NCBI RefSeq assembly: GCF_036370855.1
Contig: NC_088099.1
Span: 19,125,501-19,189,500 of the forward strand
Source: Dromaius novaehollandiae
Lineage: Eukaryota; Chordata; Aves; Casuariiformes; Dromaiidae
Length of the DNA: 64,000 nt
Direction: 5' to 3'
The number at the start of each line of letters is the position of its first letter. The stretch's first letter is position 1. Positions 39,105 to 48,431 of this stretch are shown in pieces. The translations under genes were made by a program, and so were the position numbers. The notes beneath the pieces are model-generated. The model made no database searches. It had not been told where the DNA came from and saw only the letters and a program-made list of their open reading frames with translations.

Positions 39105-39300
39105 ACAGCTGCCTCTGATGATATTATAGCACTTAGCACCATGAGGCTTTGGCTTTAGTTGGGAGCCAATGTAATATAAAATAGTAATGGCTTGTCTGAA
39201 TGGCGAAATTAATCGGATTAGCTTTAGCAGAATAAGCTGTTTGGCGAGGAGAGCTGTGGAGCAGATTCCCACGGTGAGCATTCCCACTCCGCACAGGACC
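39105..39300. promoter_or_regulatory. Candidate enhancer with a perfect K50-homeodomain dimer site
   Basis: TAATCGGATTA at 39210-39220 is two inverted TAATC/GATTA half-sites sharing a 3-bp spacer, the P3 arrangement preferred by paired-class homeodomains with lysine at position 50 (OTX, PITX, GSC, CRX type). It is flanked by AT-rich, repeat-free sequence. Such sites are rare by chance at full length. A link to GAD2 transcription in the brain is an inference. Confidence 0.35.
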
Positions 39301-40827
39301 TGTTCACCTGGGGAGCACAGCTGGGCAGTCACTGTTTTTAGGCAAACCCTACATGCCTCATCACTCCTCATAGACTGTCTTTAAAAAGTCTGCAGCTCTT
39401 ACTGGAACACAAGCTATTTCCTTTTAGTTTCTCAGAGCAGCAAAAGCTTGTTTTCACTGAGTCCCACACATCCATTCTTTCTTCCAGAACCACTTTCATT
39501 ATCAGGACAGAGGCGGGTGGCAGGAAGCTAGAACTCCACCATGCAGGCAGCGCAGAAGTGTGAGAAGATGGAAGCTTACTGATACAGGATAGTATTAAAA
39601 TAATAGTATCTAGAGCAATCAAGCAAATTATGTATAATAATTCTTATACTCCCCATCCTGCATGTTAGTTTAATGCCTGTTGAAACTGAAATCAGAGTTT
39701 TCAGCAAGGGTTGACATCAGGCATATTTTGCACGCACTTTGGAGTAAGGACAGGCTGTTGCAGAGTAGTAGGAGAACTGTAGGTTTACACCATAGCTTAG
39801 CTTGTGTCTTACCTGTACCATGAGGCAATAACCTTTACTCTGTTCATGCAGCATGCATTTATGGAACAGAAGTTTCACCTCTAATGTGTATTCTAATGCA
39901 AAGATTTCAGCAACAGTATGTGTAGGCATTTATTTTAACACAAAAATGGGTACATATTCTTTTTCCTCTGACTCAGACCCAATTTCTTGCTTCACTGTAC
40001 AGTGTAAAATATATACACCTGAATCCTTCAGCACCATAATGAACAGTGCCATGACCTACAGCCATTCTGTCTTCTCAGTGAACGGAAGAGTCAGGTCTGT
40101 ATTTCTTCCAGCTGCAGCACCTGGCTTTCTGTTAATGGCTGAATTGATCCCTTTAGTTAGGCTAGTCAGGTAGAAAGCTGACAGTTCAGACATTGTAAGT
40201 CTAAGACACTAGTGCATTAAAGACAGTTATCTGTAGCTTTCTACTGGGCTTGCTTTCTATCTAGAATGATTTTTCTATTTGGCAGTTAGCCTAGCTAAGT
40301 CAGATGAAAGAGTTACATTTCCTTGAGCGCTCTCTTGCTTTGTTTCTTCTTTAACCATGCTGGAATATGAGTTTCATTCAACTAATCTGATATTAAATCT
40401 TGCCTTCCTTAGAGCTGTGGGCTGCAGGGTAGGTGAGGGCTTCTCCCCAGATCACCCCTGCAGGCCATCTGCAGAACACCAGGCAGCATTCATGAATAGC
40501 CAAAATCCTGGAGGACTGAGACCCAACCATCTCATCAGTCATGTGCCTGGGTGGTTCATCTTTGGTTGTCAGAGCAGAGGGACTGTGAACTTCTGTTTCT
40601 CATCTGCCCCTCAGCCTCTCCTGTGCTCTAACAGGGCCCTAGGTCCGAGGATTGCTAAGAGTTGTGGAAGAGCCTGTCTAGGACACTGTTTCTGCATCAG
40701 CCCCCAGTAACTATTAAGTACTGAGTATCCCTTTTCTAGGCACAAATTATGTCATGAAATCCCTTTTATGTGTTCAGTTACTGGTGTTACTGCTGCGGAT
40801 GTCAGAATGATATGCCAGTGTTTGTGC

Positions 40828-40852
40828 AAAAAAAAAAAAAAAAAAAAAAAAA
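40828..40852 (+). repeat. A25 homopolymer
   Basis: Uninterrupted run of 25 A. No retroposed sequence is recognisable immediately upstream, so a retroposon tail cannot be claimed. Confidence 0.9.
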
Positions 40853-42033
40853 GCCACGGGGTGTGGGGTGGGTTACCCACTGTCACACACGGCTTGCTGT
40901 GGTGCAGACTTCAATCAGACTGCACTTCTGCTGTCACTGAGTGAGTGGTGCCTGTACTAGCAGTGACTATGTTTCCTCAGTCCACATACCACATAGGCAT
41001 CATCAGTAAGATATGCTTCTGTGTTTTGTTATCATAGCGCAGTTAAGTGCTCTGTGTCAGGAGACGTCCATGCCTTCCCTGGAGGAATATCCATTTAGGC
41101 AATAATGAGTAAGTTCAGTAACTGGAAGAGTGTCTTTCTAGATGAAATTATTTACCACGGAGTAAAACTTCAAAGGATGATATGTGCCCACTACTTCAAA
41201 GCTGTATCTGGCTATGCGCAGGCACCATTAGGTTTGTTCATTCAGCTAGTCCCTGCTTCGCAGAACCTGGTTTAGTTTCTGGGATGTTGTTTATTGAAGT
41301 TTTACTAAACCGTATTTTATTAATCCAAGGGTTAAGAATTGAACTATGAAACACGTTATCAAAAGCACTGGATGCACTCAGTGGACTATGCTGTGGTGGA
41401 GGTGAGCCATTTGGGATGGCTCTGGGCAGGTCTGAGGGCTCCCCGAACTCTGCAGGCCTCTTCCTTGTCACCCTCCCTCCTTTCGTAGCAACCTGGCTCC
41501 AGGATGGAGGAGGTCACATACTAATACTTCGCTTCTCCTGGAGCTATCTTGGACCAGGACAACCTTATGCTGAAGTGAAGAACAGTTCCCTCTCAGACTG
41601 AGGAACCCAGTCTTGCTGTAGTAGTTTTAATCAAATATGTAGCCTGCATTTTAAAGAAACATTAAATAACTAAAAAAAAAAAAAAAGCCCATCGTATTAT
41701 GAAAACTGTTAAGCTGCTCGAGTTTTGGGAAAAGGGGAAGGAGAGAGCCGTGAAACAGTGGAGCAGGTGGACTGGCTGGGCCCAGAGCAGAGAAGGGGAA
41801 GCTGCTGCGGGGGCCGTGCTGCAGGGCGCAGCACGGCAGCTGGGGGACCGAGCACCTCCGCAAGGCGCAATGTCCTCTGAGGGCTTTACGTGATTCCACC
41901 GCACTGCATGATCCCAGCTAGCGTCAGACTCGAAATTACCATGCAGTTATGCTTCCCATTGGAAAAAGAAAACAAAAACCCAAACCTGCTCTTCAAGGTC
42001 CAAGATTCTTCCTGTGCAAAGTGCTCTTTTTTT

Positions 42034-42056
42034 GGGGGGGGTGGGGGTGGGGGTGG
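42034..42056 (+). other. Potential G-quadruplex run
   Basis: Runs of 8, 5, 5 and 2 guanines separated by single T bases. The G8 run can supply two G-tracts, so four tracts of three with short loops are available. It is about 1.2 kb beyond the predicted GAD2 poly(A) signal, and on the GAD2 template-sense it lies as a C-rich stretch in any read-through transcript. Confidence 0.6.
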
Positions 42057-42860
42057 AATAAAGAGCAGAGAAATAGCAAAGCAGAGCTTTTGTTCTTGTA
42101 ACAGACCTCACAAGAATCAATCTTTGTAAAGCTCCATTACTCAGGCTTTCTCATGCCTATTTTCTTGGTGGTCATTTTGTTTTACCTTCTTCAAGCTCCG
42201 CTGGGACCTGCTTGACTTGGTCGGGCAAATCTGTTCCGCATGCCCTTGTCTTTCAGGGAGACGCCGCGCAGCTCTGTGTGCAAAAGGTTCACAGCAAAGC
42301 CCAAGCTTCGTTTAGTCACGTGAAAGTGGTTAAAAATAATACAGCAATGCTCTCTCCTGGTGCTAAACAAAGTGCTTCGTTTGAGTAAGGAAAATATTAT
42401 CCCCACAGCTTCTCCCTCTCTTTACAGAGCTTCTGAGTGAGCTCTGTCTAGGCGCTTGGACTAGGCATTCAATTCAAATTGTGCTGCAGACTTAAGGACA
42501 TGATATACAAAAATCTCATTTCAGGCATAAGCTTGCTAAATGCTGCTGTTTTCGTAACGCTGTTTTGCTTTCTCTCTGCATCTGGCATCAGGCTGTGCAG
42601 CAGTTCAGCAAATGGAAGGAAAACAGAGCAGACAGGTGGCAGATTTTGGAGGACTGAGGCCCTGGGCCAGGGGAAACATGAGGATCAAAATTTTAATTTT
42701 CGTATCAGTTGTTTTGCCTTTTTTATCTTGTGGCCTATTTAAACTATTGCCTTGATATAGTCTGAAAAGTGCCCTGACTGCTTTCACTGCTGTGTTGTAG
42801 GCTGATAACAGTCTATGGCTAATTCAGGGATAAGGACTCATGGGGTAAAAAGACAAAAAA

Positions 42861-42898
42861 ACCCAAACCAAACCAAACCAAAACAAAACAAAACCAAA
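42861..42898 (+). repeat. (CAAAC)n-type simple repeat
   Basis: Successive CAAAC/CAAAA units, AACCAAACCAAACCAAAACA style, over about 38 bp, with minor variation in unit length. Confidence 0.85.
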
Positions 42899-43215
42899 GT
42901 TGAGCTTGTCTGAGGAGAATAAAGCAACTAGCTCCATCTTGTAAAGATAAAGTAAAAGAATAGCAGATGGCAGTTTTTCACTAGCATGCCAGTGCTGAGT
43001 ATAGCCTCAAAAGGGTCTGATGATGGAATTCAAAATTTTTTTAATGTTATAATAATGAACCCACAGGAATCTTGTCCTCAAAAAATCCTGAAAGAGACAG
43101 GAAGAGAGTCAGAATTAAACATTCTCTCCTGCGGGGCCTTACTCCGAGGTGATAATTGGTAAGTCTGGTTTCCTCAGAGCCGCTAAAGAAAAGACTCCCA
43201 GTCACATTTTACACT

Positions 43216-43221
43216 TTTATT
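43216..43221 (-). terminator. GAD2: Distal poly(A) signal AATAAA for GAD2
   Basis: The plus strand reads TTTATT, so the transcript reads AATAAA. It is the first perfect hexamer I see downstream of the stop codon. Downstream the transcript reads AGTGTAAAATGTGACTGGGA, giving a possible cleavage site about 15-25 nt beyond and a GT-containing downstream element. Confidence 0.5.
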
Positions 43222-45293
43222 TGGATTTAGGTCAACAACACAGATAAGATACTTTGGTCAAACACAAGAATAGGTTGCTATGCTGCTCTTTCCTGGCTGC
43301 AGTAATCATAGTAACGTGGAAAAAAATGCTGGTTCTTACAGAACACTGAATGTAAGTGTTGGATTGGCACATACAGTTAATAAATACACTGCACATAGCA
43401 TTTTAAAAACAGAGTTGCACATGCAAGATGTAACCAGGCTACTGATAGCTTTCACCATTGTCCCTTTACTATTTTTACTTTTTAAGCTCTTTCCTTGCCT
43501 TTTTCACAGCAAGAAAGAAGAATACAGTTTGCTGCTCTACCCAGTATTTCAGTGATTGGTCTGCTGATTTTGACATGTTCAGCAAAGGTCACATTTGAGT
43601 CCTTGATAGAATTGGCATCTCCTCTATAGCTTAACTTGTAACATTATGCACTGCAGATAGCAATGGAAATCCACCGAAGTGAGGTGAGAGGTCTGCCTAA
43701 AAGCTGATGAGGAGAGGCTAATATCAAGCAAAGATATAGCAGAAGGACTGATGTGAGTGCAGGTCTTACAATATCAAGAGTAACTACTACTACCACACAA
43801 ATAATGACATATCAATAATATATTGTACAAGCTTATACAGCAACACATGTTGATTTGCAACATTGTACAGTTTAAATCTAAAGTGCACAGCCTCAATCTG
43901 AGGTGACAAAACAGTACTATCAATATAATAAAGGCAACACAATTACAGACACAATTTATCTCCTCTTCTTACTTCATGTCCTCATATTACATTGAACCAA
44001 TACTCCATTTATCTGCTTTAGATGAAATTAAAACCACATTGCACTTTTTTTTTCTCTTCAAGTATTTTTGAGACAGCAAAACAATATTGCTTTACAAACA
44101 AAAGTTGGCCATTTAGGCAAAGTTAAAACCAAAACTTTAGTAGGGTTACAAATAGACAGGCCCAAGCCACAAAATTCTTACTAACATTTTCAGATGTTGG
44201 GGGGGAAAAGAATGAATTTAAGTTTCCATGTCAGAGTCACTCCTAACACTGAGGAATGATGCAGCACGTGAGTTCTGCAAGAGTGGTGCCATGGTTTCTA
44301 AAAACACCTGTGTGGCTCTGCATGGGCTGTATTAGGCAGAGGTAGCCTTATCTCATTTTTTCCAGCAATTTCAAAAGCCCATGCAAACGACAACGTAGTC
44401 CAGGACTGGGAGAAACCTTTGTCAAATCAGTTTGTCACTTAGCCTCCACTACTGTCATTCAGATTATACTCACATTTAATTTAGATCTTATCTTGCAGAC
44501 CTGTAGTCCTTACCTTGCTAATGTAGCTGTAAGATTTCGTGCTATTTCTTTATACAGAATTTCAGGCGAATTTAATTTTCAATGTAATTTTATATTGGTC
44601 ATAGAAGAAATGGTTATCACACAAGCAGGTAGTCAGATATGTGACTTTTTTAGATAGGCTTTTTTAACACAGAGCAAAGAAACCATCCAGATACAACCTT
44701 ATTTCAGTCTTGGTTAGCACTGTATATTGATTGTGCGTCTGCTCAGTTAGGCCATGTGGGAAACATAATTAGGAATAATAGCATCCTATTGTTGTACTGT
44801 AATTGATCTTATTAAGTGGTTTTAAGAGCTGCAGTACTCTTGAGGTTTTTCAGTAATCAATCCTGGAGATGTACAATCCATGTGACATGGAGAAATGAGG
44901 CATTGGTACCTCTTAAAAATATACGTGGGCTTACATTTTAAAATAAGCAGTAATAAATATCTGAGGCACCTCCATCAAAAGAAAAAGAATCCTAGCTAAT
45001 TTTCATCTTCTGTCCTTGCAGTTTTATAACCCATATAAAATAAAATCTTTAGTTTACAAAATAGGATTTTTTATATATATATATTTCCTTTTGTAAAACT
45101 ATACCTATTTAAATACATTTGAAATGTTGCTATAGGTAAATTAGAAATTCTGTTCTAATACTTAGAAAAAGGCAAAATACTTTCACTTTTAAGCATACAG
45201 CTTGTATACTTTGTTTCTCACTATCTTCCTTCCCCCAGTTTGATTTTGTCACCATTTCGGGCAAATCTGGCATCATTCAGTCTGATGATTGCC

Positions 45294-45299
45294 TTTAAT
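45294..45299 (-). terminator. GAD2: Possible proximal poly(A) signal ATTAAA for GAD2
   Basis: The plus strand reads TTTAAT (transcript ATTAAA), about 290 nt after the stop codon. ATTAAA is the commonest variant hexamer. Its use would give a short 3' UTR, as in some mammalian GAD2 mRNAs. In AT-rich sequence such hexamers also arise by chance. Confidence 0.3.
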
Positions 45300-45586
45300 T
45301 TAAAATAGTCATTGTGTTAAAATTGGGGAGAAAATTGTATGTATCTTCTGCTCTTCCTTATTTGTTTCAATGCAGCTTTTTGAGTAGCTAATTATTAAAG
45401 AGGTATTCTAAAACTCAGGAAAGGACTTTAAAGGAGCCATGTTTCTTGATTTTAAACTGTACTCTACTCCAACGCCACAATAGAGAAATAGATTTACTTT
45501 GGAACAAACCACAAATACATTCGCACAGTTTGTGACAACTTAATTGTCTACTTAGAGGTCCAGGAACAGACTTTCACACCTGATTA

Positions 45587-45760
45587 TTATAAATCTTGTC
45601 CCAGACGTTCTATTTCATCAATCAGGAAATCGATGTCTTGATGAGTTGCTGCTGGGTTTGAGATGACCATCCGGAAGAAGTTCACTTTGTCTCCCAGGGG
45701 CTGATAGCTCACCATGGTTGTTCCATACTCCATCATCCTGGCTTTTATCACTGGGGCCAC
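45587..45760 (-). CDS. GAD2: GAD2 exon 16, terminal coding exon (GAD65 residues 529-585 and stop)
   Basis: The minus strand reads [57 protein letters not shown] and then TAA (stop at 45587-45589). The acceptor is CACTGCAG|GTGGCC. The coding part is 174 nt, 57 residues plus stop, the same length as the human terminal exon's coding part. The C-terminal domain contains the region recognised by autoantibodies in human type 1 diabetes. The only change seen from human is E to D in LIDEIE. Upstream, the intron ends with three acceptor-like repeats, annotated separately. Confidence 0.97.
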   Translation of the reverse strand: MAPVIKARMMEYGTTMVSYQPLGDKVNFFRMVISNPAATHQDIDFLIDEIERLGQDL

Positions 45761-46441
45761 CTGCAGTGGCGCACAACAAAAAGCAGGGGATCATCATCAT
45801 TATTATTACTATAGCAAAAAGCAGGAGATTACTATTACTGTAACAAAAAGCAGATCATGTTTTCTTTTTCTATAAAGAGCTACAAGAAGCAATTAAAATG
45901 AAAATAAGTCCAATATTGACAAAAAAGTTAACCTCTGTTAAGGAATAAATGGCTCATTGAAAAGATGTTGGGTTTATCCTATTTCTTTGTGCTGCTCTTA
46001 AAATCACTGGGGAATTTCTCCCCTACTTTCTCAGTATTGCTGACATACAATTGTTACACAGTAACTGCTTTTTTTTGTAGCCCTCAAACATATTGTTACA
46101 ATCATTTTCCATCTTCATTTCATATGCCAGAGTGGCATTCTACAATCAAGCTATTGTTATATCTGCTGGGTTTACAGACTGCAGTTTATATGAACTTCAG
46201 GAAAAATAGCCAGAGTTCAAGTAAGTGCTCCAGAGGAGAGACAGACACAGGGAGTACCAAACTGGGAGACCAGAGCAAGGTGGTGCCAGATTCACCTTTA
46301 GGATAATGACCAGGGAGGTGTCATTTGCCAGAATACAGCTAGGTGACCTTCCCCTGTGCCTCCTTGGAGATCATTTTGGGGACTGCCTGCCTGTCAGGAT
46401 TTCAGTGCTCACCACACGATACCCAGGATAATGTTGCTTAC
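45761..46441 (-). other. GAD2 intron 15
   Basis: A 681-bp phase-0 intron, the shortest of those seen, with donor GTAAGC and acceptor CACTGCAG. Apart from the acceptor-like repeats at its 3' end it shows no recognisable gene or repeat. Confidence 0.9.
45777..45853 (-). repeat. Three-copy acceptor-like repeat at the 3' end of GAD2 intron 15
   Basis: On the minus strand the 10-mer CTGCTTTTTG occurs exactly three times: at 45844-45853, 45815-45824 and 45777-45786 (spacings 29 and 38 bp). The first two copies run on into TTACAG and CTATAG, each a plausible 3' splice site, and are followed by TAATAGTAAT and TAATAATAATG respectively. The third copy runs on to the true acceptor CACTGCAG at 45761-45768. 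If either upstream AG were used, the frame leaving exon 15 (phase 0) would meet TAA as its first codon, at 45835-45837 or 45806-45808. Confidence 0.8.
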
Positions 46442-46531
46442 CTTCATAAGGCGGCTCATCCTTTCTTCGTTATCTTCCATACTGCGTAAACTGGGAGGTA
46501 TATACCAGAAGCAGACGTTTGTGTGCTGAGG
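46442..46531 (-). CDS. GAD2: GAD2 exon 15 (GAD65 residues 499-528)
   Basis: The minus strand reads [20 protein letters not shown], then [10 protein letters not shown]. The acceptor is TGTGCTTAG|CCTCAG; using the next CAG downstream would delete the conserved PQ dipeptide, so the upstream AG was chosen. The donor is ATGAAG|GTAAGC. It is 90 nt, phase 0 at both ends. [10 protein letters not shown] is diagnostic of vertebrate glutamate decarboxylases. Relative to human as remembered, RTLED becomes RSMED and RLSK becomes RLMK. Confidence 0.95.
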
Positions 46532-48323
46532 CTAAGCACAGAATAATAATGGTTCAGACTGTAAGAAATGCTTGTAATATCTCAATTGCAATTATGCTCA
46601 TGCCTTTCCCTTCTCTCATACATCACATTGTGGCGGCAATCAATGGTTTTCATTATTGTAGTCCACTGAGAGTCATCATCATTATTAATGCAGAAAGGAT
46701 AATTTTAGGCAATTTATTCTCAGGATGTCAGATGCAGAAACGCATCACCCAGCTGTGCAAATATATTTATCCCCAACTGAGAAGCATCCAGACTTTGTAG
46801 GTGCTGTCCCCTCAAGAGGCTGAAGGGAACGTGTGGCCGAGACAACAGTCTATTAGAGATAAATTAGATGTGAGGACCACATCAATTACTTTTATTACAC
46901 AACTGCGTAATGTAGAATCTGGTCCTGTAAACAGGACTCACAGATGGCCGAAGCTTTTCTTACACTTGAGAAATTCATTACTTCTCAGTTTGGTGCAGCT
47001 AGCTCCCATATTAACATGCATGTATCTAGCATCTTAGCTGGCTTAACTGACAAGGAAACACCAAGTAGAAAGGCACAAAGTAAGACTCCGCTGACACTTC
47101 GTACATTTTTGCAGTGTCCCAGCAGTTGCCTGCCTTGCTGCACTCCTCTTTGCTGGCTGCTAAATGTGTGAGTTACAGCAACTCTCACTGCTGTTGATTC
47201 CTTTACCCACCATTAGATCTGGCACACCAAATTCAATGATGGTGCACGAGAGGAGGGAATAAATAATGTAGTGGCATGTGGGTATGAGTCTGCAATCTCT
47301 GTCTGAAGAGACGTGGTGACATCTATCCCTGTGCTGCAGAGCACCGAGGCTTGCACCAGGGGTTCAGTTAACTACCAGGGAGCGGCATGCTGGGAGGCAA
47401 AACTTTCCCGTGCAAAGCCAAAATAAGGTGGGTTTTTTTTTCTCTCTTACAGGCAAAACACTAGTACCTTTGTGACGGAGGCTGCTGTCAGGCCTGCGCT
47501 GGCCGCCTGCGCTCCGTCACAGCCGGGGAGTGCTGCAGCCAGACGCGGGACAGCGCAGTGTGGCCGGGCAGCACTGACACACAGCAGGCCCTGCCAGATG
47601 CCGGCCGAGCACCTAGCACTGGGGGGACCATCCCAGCTGGAGCTGCTGGGCCCTCCATCAGTGGAAATAACACACCTTGAGACATCTATACCCTGCGCGG
47701 CAGCGTCGCCTCTCCCACTGCGGCTAGCTGGGGTCCCTGAGCGTGCGGCGCGGCAGCAGGAGCAGGGCAGGCTCCCGCGCCCGCCTGCAAAGCAGATCCG
47801 ACGCTCCAGCAGTGAGCCAGGGGGAGCAGCGCTGGCCCAGCAGGGCTGCATGCTGCCGGGTGCCACACCAGCCCGTCCCGTCCCAGCACACTGCGCCCCG
47901 GGTCCCCACGGGCGGTGACTGACCACCTCAGGCTGCTGTAACAGTACTGCGCACGACTGATTTTCAGAGTCGCGTGGGGCACTGGAGCACACATTCGGAA
48001 CAGACCCTGGATCAGGAAAACTGCAGCCTCTTTCGATCACCACAGAGCTGGTTCTCACTGTGTGCACACTGCTTTAGCCTGAGATGCCAGTGCTGAGCTC
48101 CCATGGGGTGAAAATGCACAAACTGAAATCCTATGCTCAGCTGCCTCATCTCCCTTGCCCCTCGACCCCATAAAGAAGGGAGTTACTGGCACAGCAACAG
48201 CTGCTGTTAGAAGGGACACTGCTTTTTGTCACATGCTTTTTGGTTTGACCTGTTAGTAGCATCCCAATACCTGACTAAGGCAAGTGGTGCTGACCAACTG
48301 GGACCCTAAGCTGCAATACATAC
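46532..48323 (-). other. GAD2 intron 14, with a CpG-rich patch and a possible conserved element
   Basis: A 1792-bp phase-0 intron with donor GTATGT and acceptor TGTGCTTAG. It contains a CpG-rich block near 47490-47930 (own entry). The stretch at about 46560-46790, next to exon 15, is rich in homeodomain-like ATTA/TAAT cores around TCAATTGCAATTATGC and resembles a conserved non-coding element, but conservation cannot be judged from one sequence. Confidence 0.85.
47490..47930. promoter_or_regulatory. Intragenic CpG-rich patch in GAD2 intron 14
   Basis: About 440 bp of GC-rich sequence with many CpG dinucleotides (for example GCTGGCCGCCTGCGCTCCG, GAGCGTGCGGCGCGGCAGC, GGGCTCCCGCGCCCGCC-like stretches near 47770) inside an otherwise AT-rich gene. 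It carries open frames on both strands: 206 codons on the minus strand (47447-48067) and 148 on the plus strand (47472-47918). Both translations are Ala/Arg/Ser/Pro/Gly-rich with no recognisable domain, as expected for stop-poor GC-rich DNA. It could be an unmethylated intragenic island, a cryptic promoter or a GC-biased recombination hotspot. Confidence 0.55.
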
Positions 48324-48431
48324 CTTTCCATCAAACACCATTTCATACCCGTCTCTGTTCTTGATTTTATTATATAGGTACTCTGCAAGTTCCAAGCACT
48401 TATCAATTTGTGCTTCAAATCCTGTGGTTCC
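48324..48431 (-). CDS. GAD2: GAD2 exon 14 (GAD65 residues 463-498)
   Basis: The minus strand reads [20 protein letters not shown], then [16 protein letters not shown]. The acceptor is CTCTTTAAAG|GGAACC, with a rather weak purine-containing tract; the donor is GGAAAG|GTATGT. It is 108 nt, phase 0 at both ends. This begins the C-terminal small domain. It is the most divergent exon relative to human GAD65 as remembered: AHVD to AQID, NIIK to NKIK, and NRE to NRD. Confidence 0.95.

Larger units (their letters stand above)
39301..43195. other. Intergenic DNA just downstream of the predicted GAD2 poly(A) site
   Basis: No gene seen. It contains an A25 tract (40828-40852), an A15 tract (41672-41686), a G-rich run (42034-42056) and a (CAAAC)n-like tract (42861-42898). 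A GC-rich block at 41750-41880 is open on both strands without recognisable product. If transcription continues past 43216, part of this could be an extended 3' UTR. Confidence 0.6.
43196..45586 (-). other. GAD2: Predicted GAD2 3' UTR
   Basis: This is the sequence between the TAA of exon 16 and the first strong canonical poly(A) signal on the minus strand. It is AT-rich, with no open frame of note. The length (about 2.4 kb) is an inference: mammalian GAD65 transcripts are known to be long, around 5.6-5.7 kb in rat, and shorter forms exist. A minus-strand GCACTTTA at 43879-43886 matches the 8-mer target of the miR-17/20/93 seed, and CTACCTC at 44339-44345 matches the let-7 seed; either could be chance. 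A TA dinucleotide run lies at 45071-45084. Confidence 0.55.

Noticed and set aside
1..43195. Exons of APBB1IP, the mammalian neighbour downstream of GAD2
   Set aside because: No minus-strand frame resembling its N-terminal or RA-PH regions was seen; its first exons, if in this orientation, probably lie at lower coordinates outside the window. A purely non-coding first exon cannot be excluded.
47447..48067. 206-codon minus-strand and 148-codon plus-strand open frames as genes
   Set aside because: They overlap each other in a CpG-rich patch inside an intron, are Ala/Arg/Ser/Pro-rich, and show no domain or splice context. They reflect scarcity of AT-rich stop codons.
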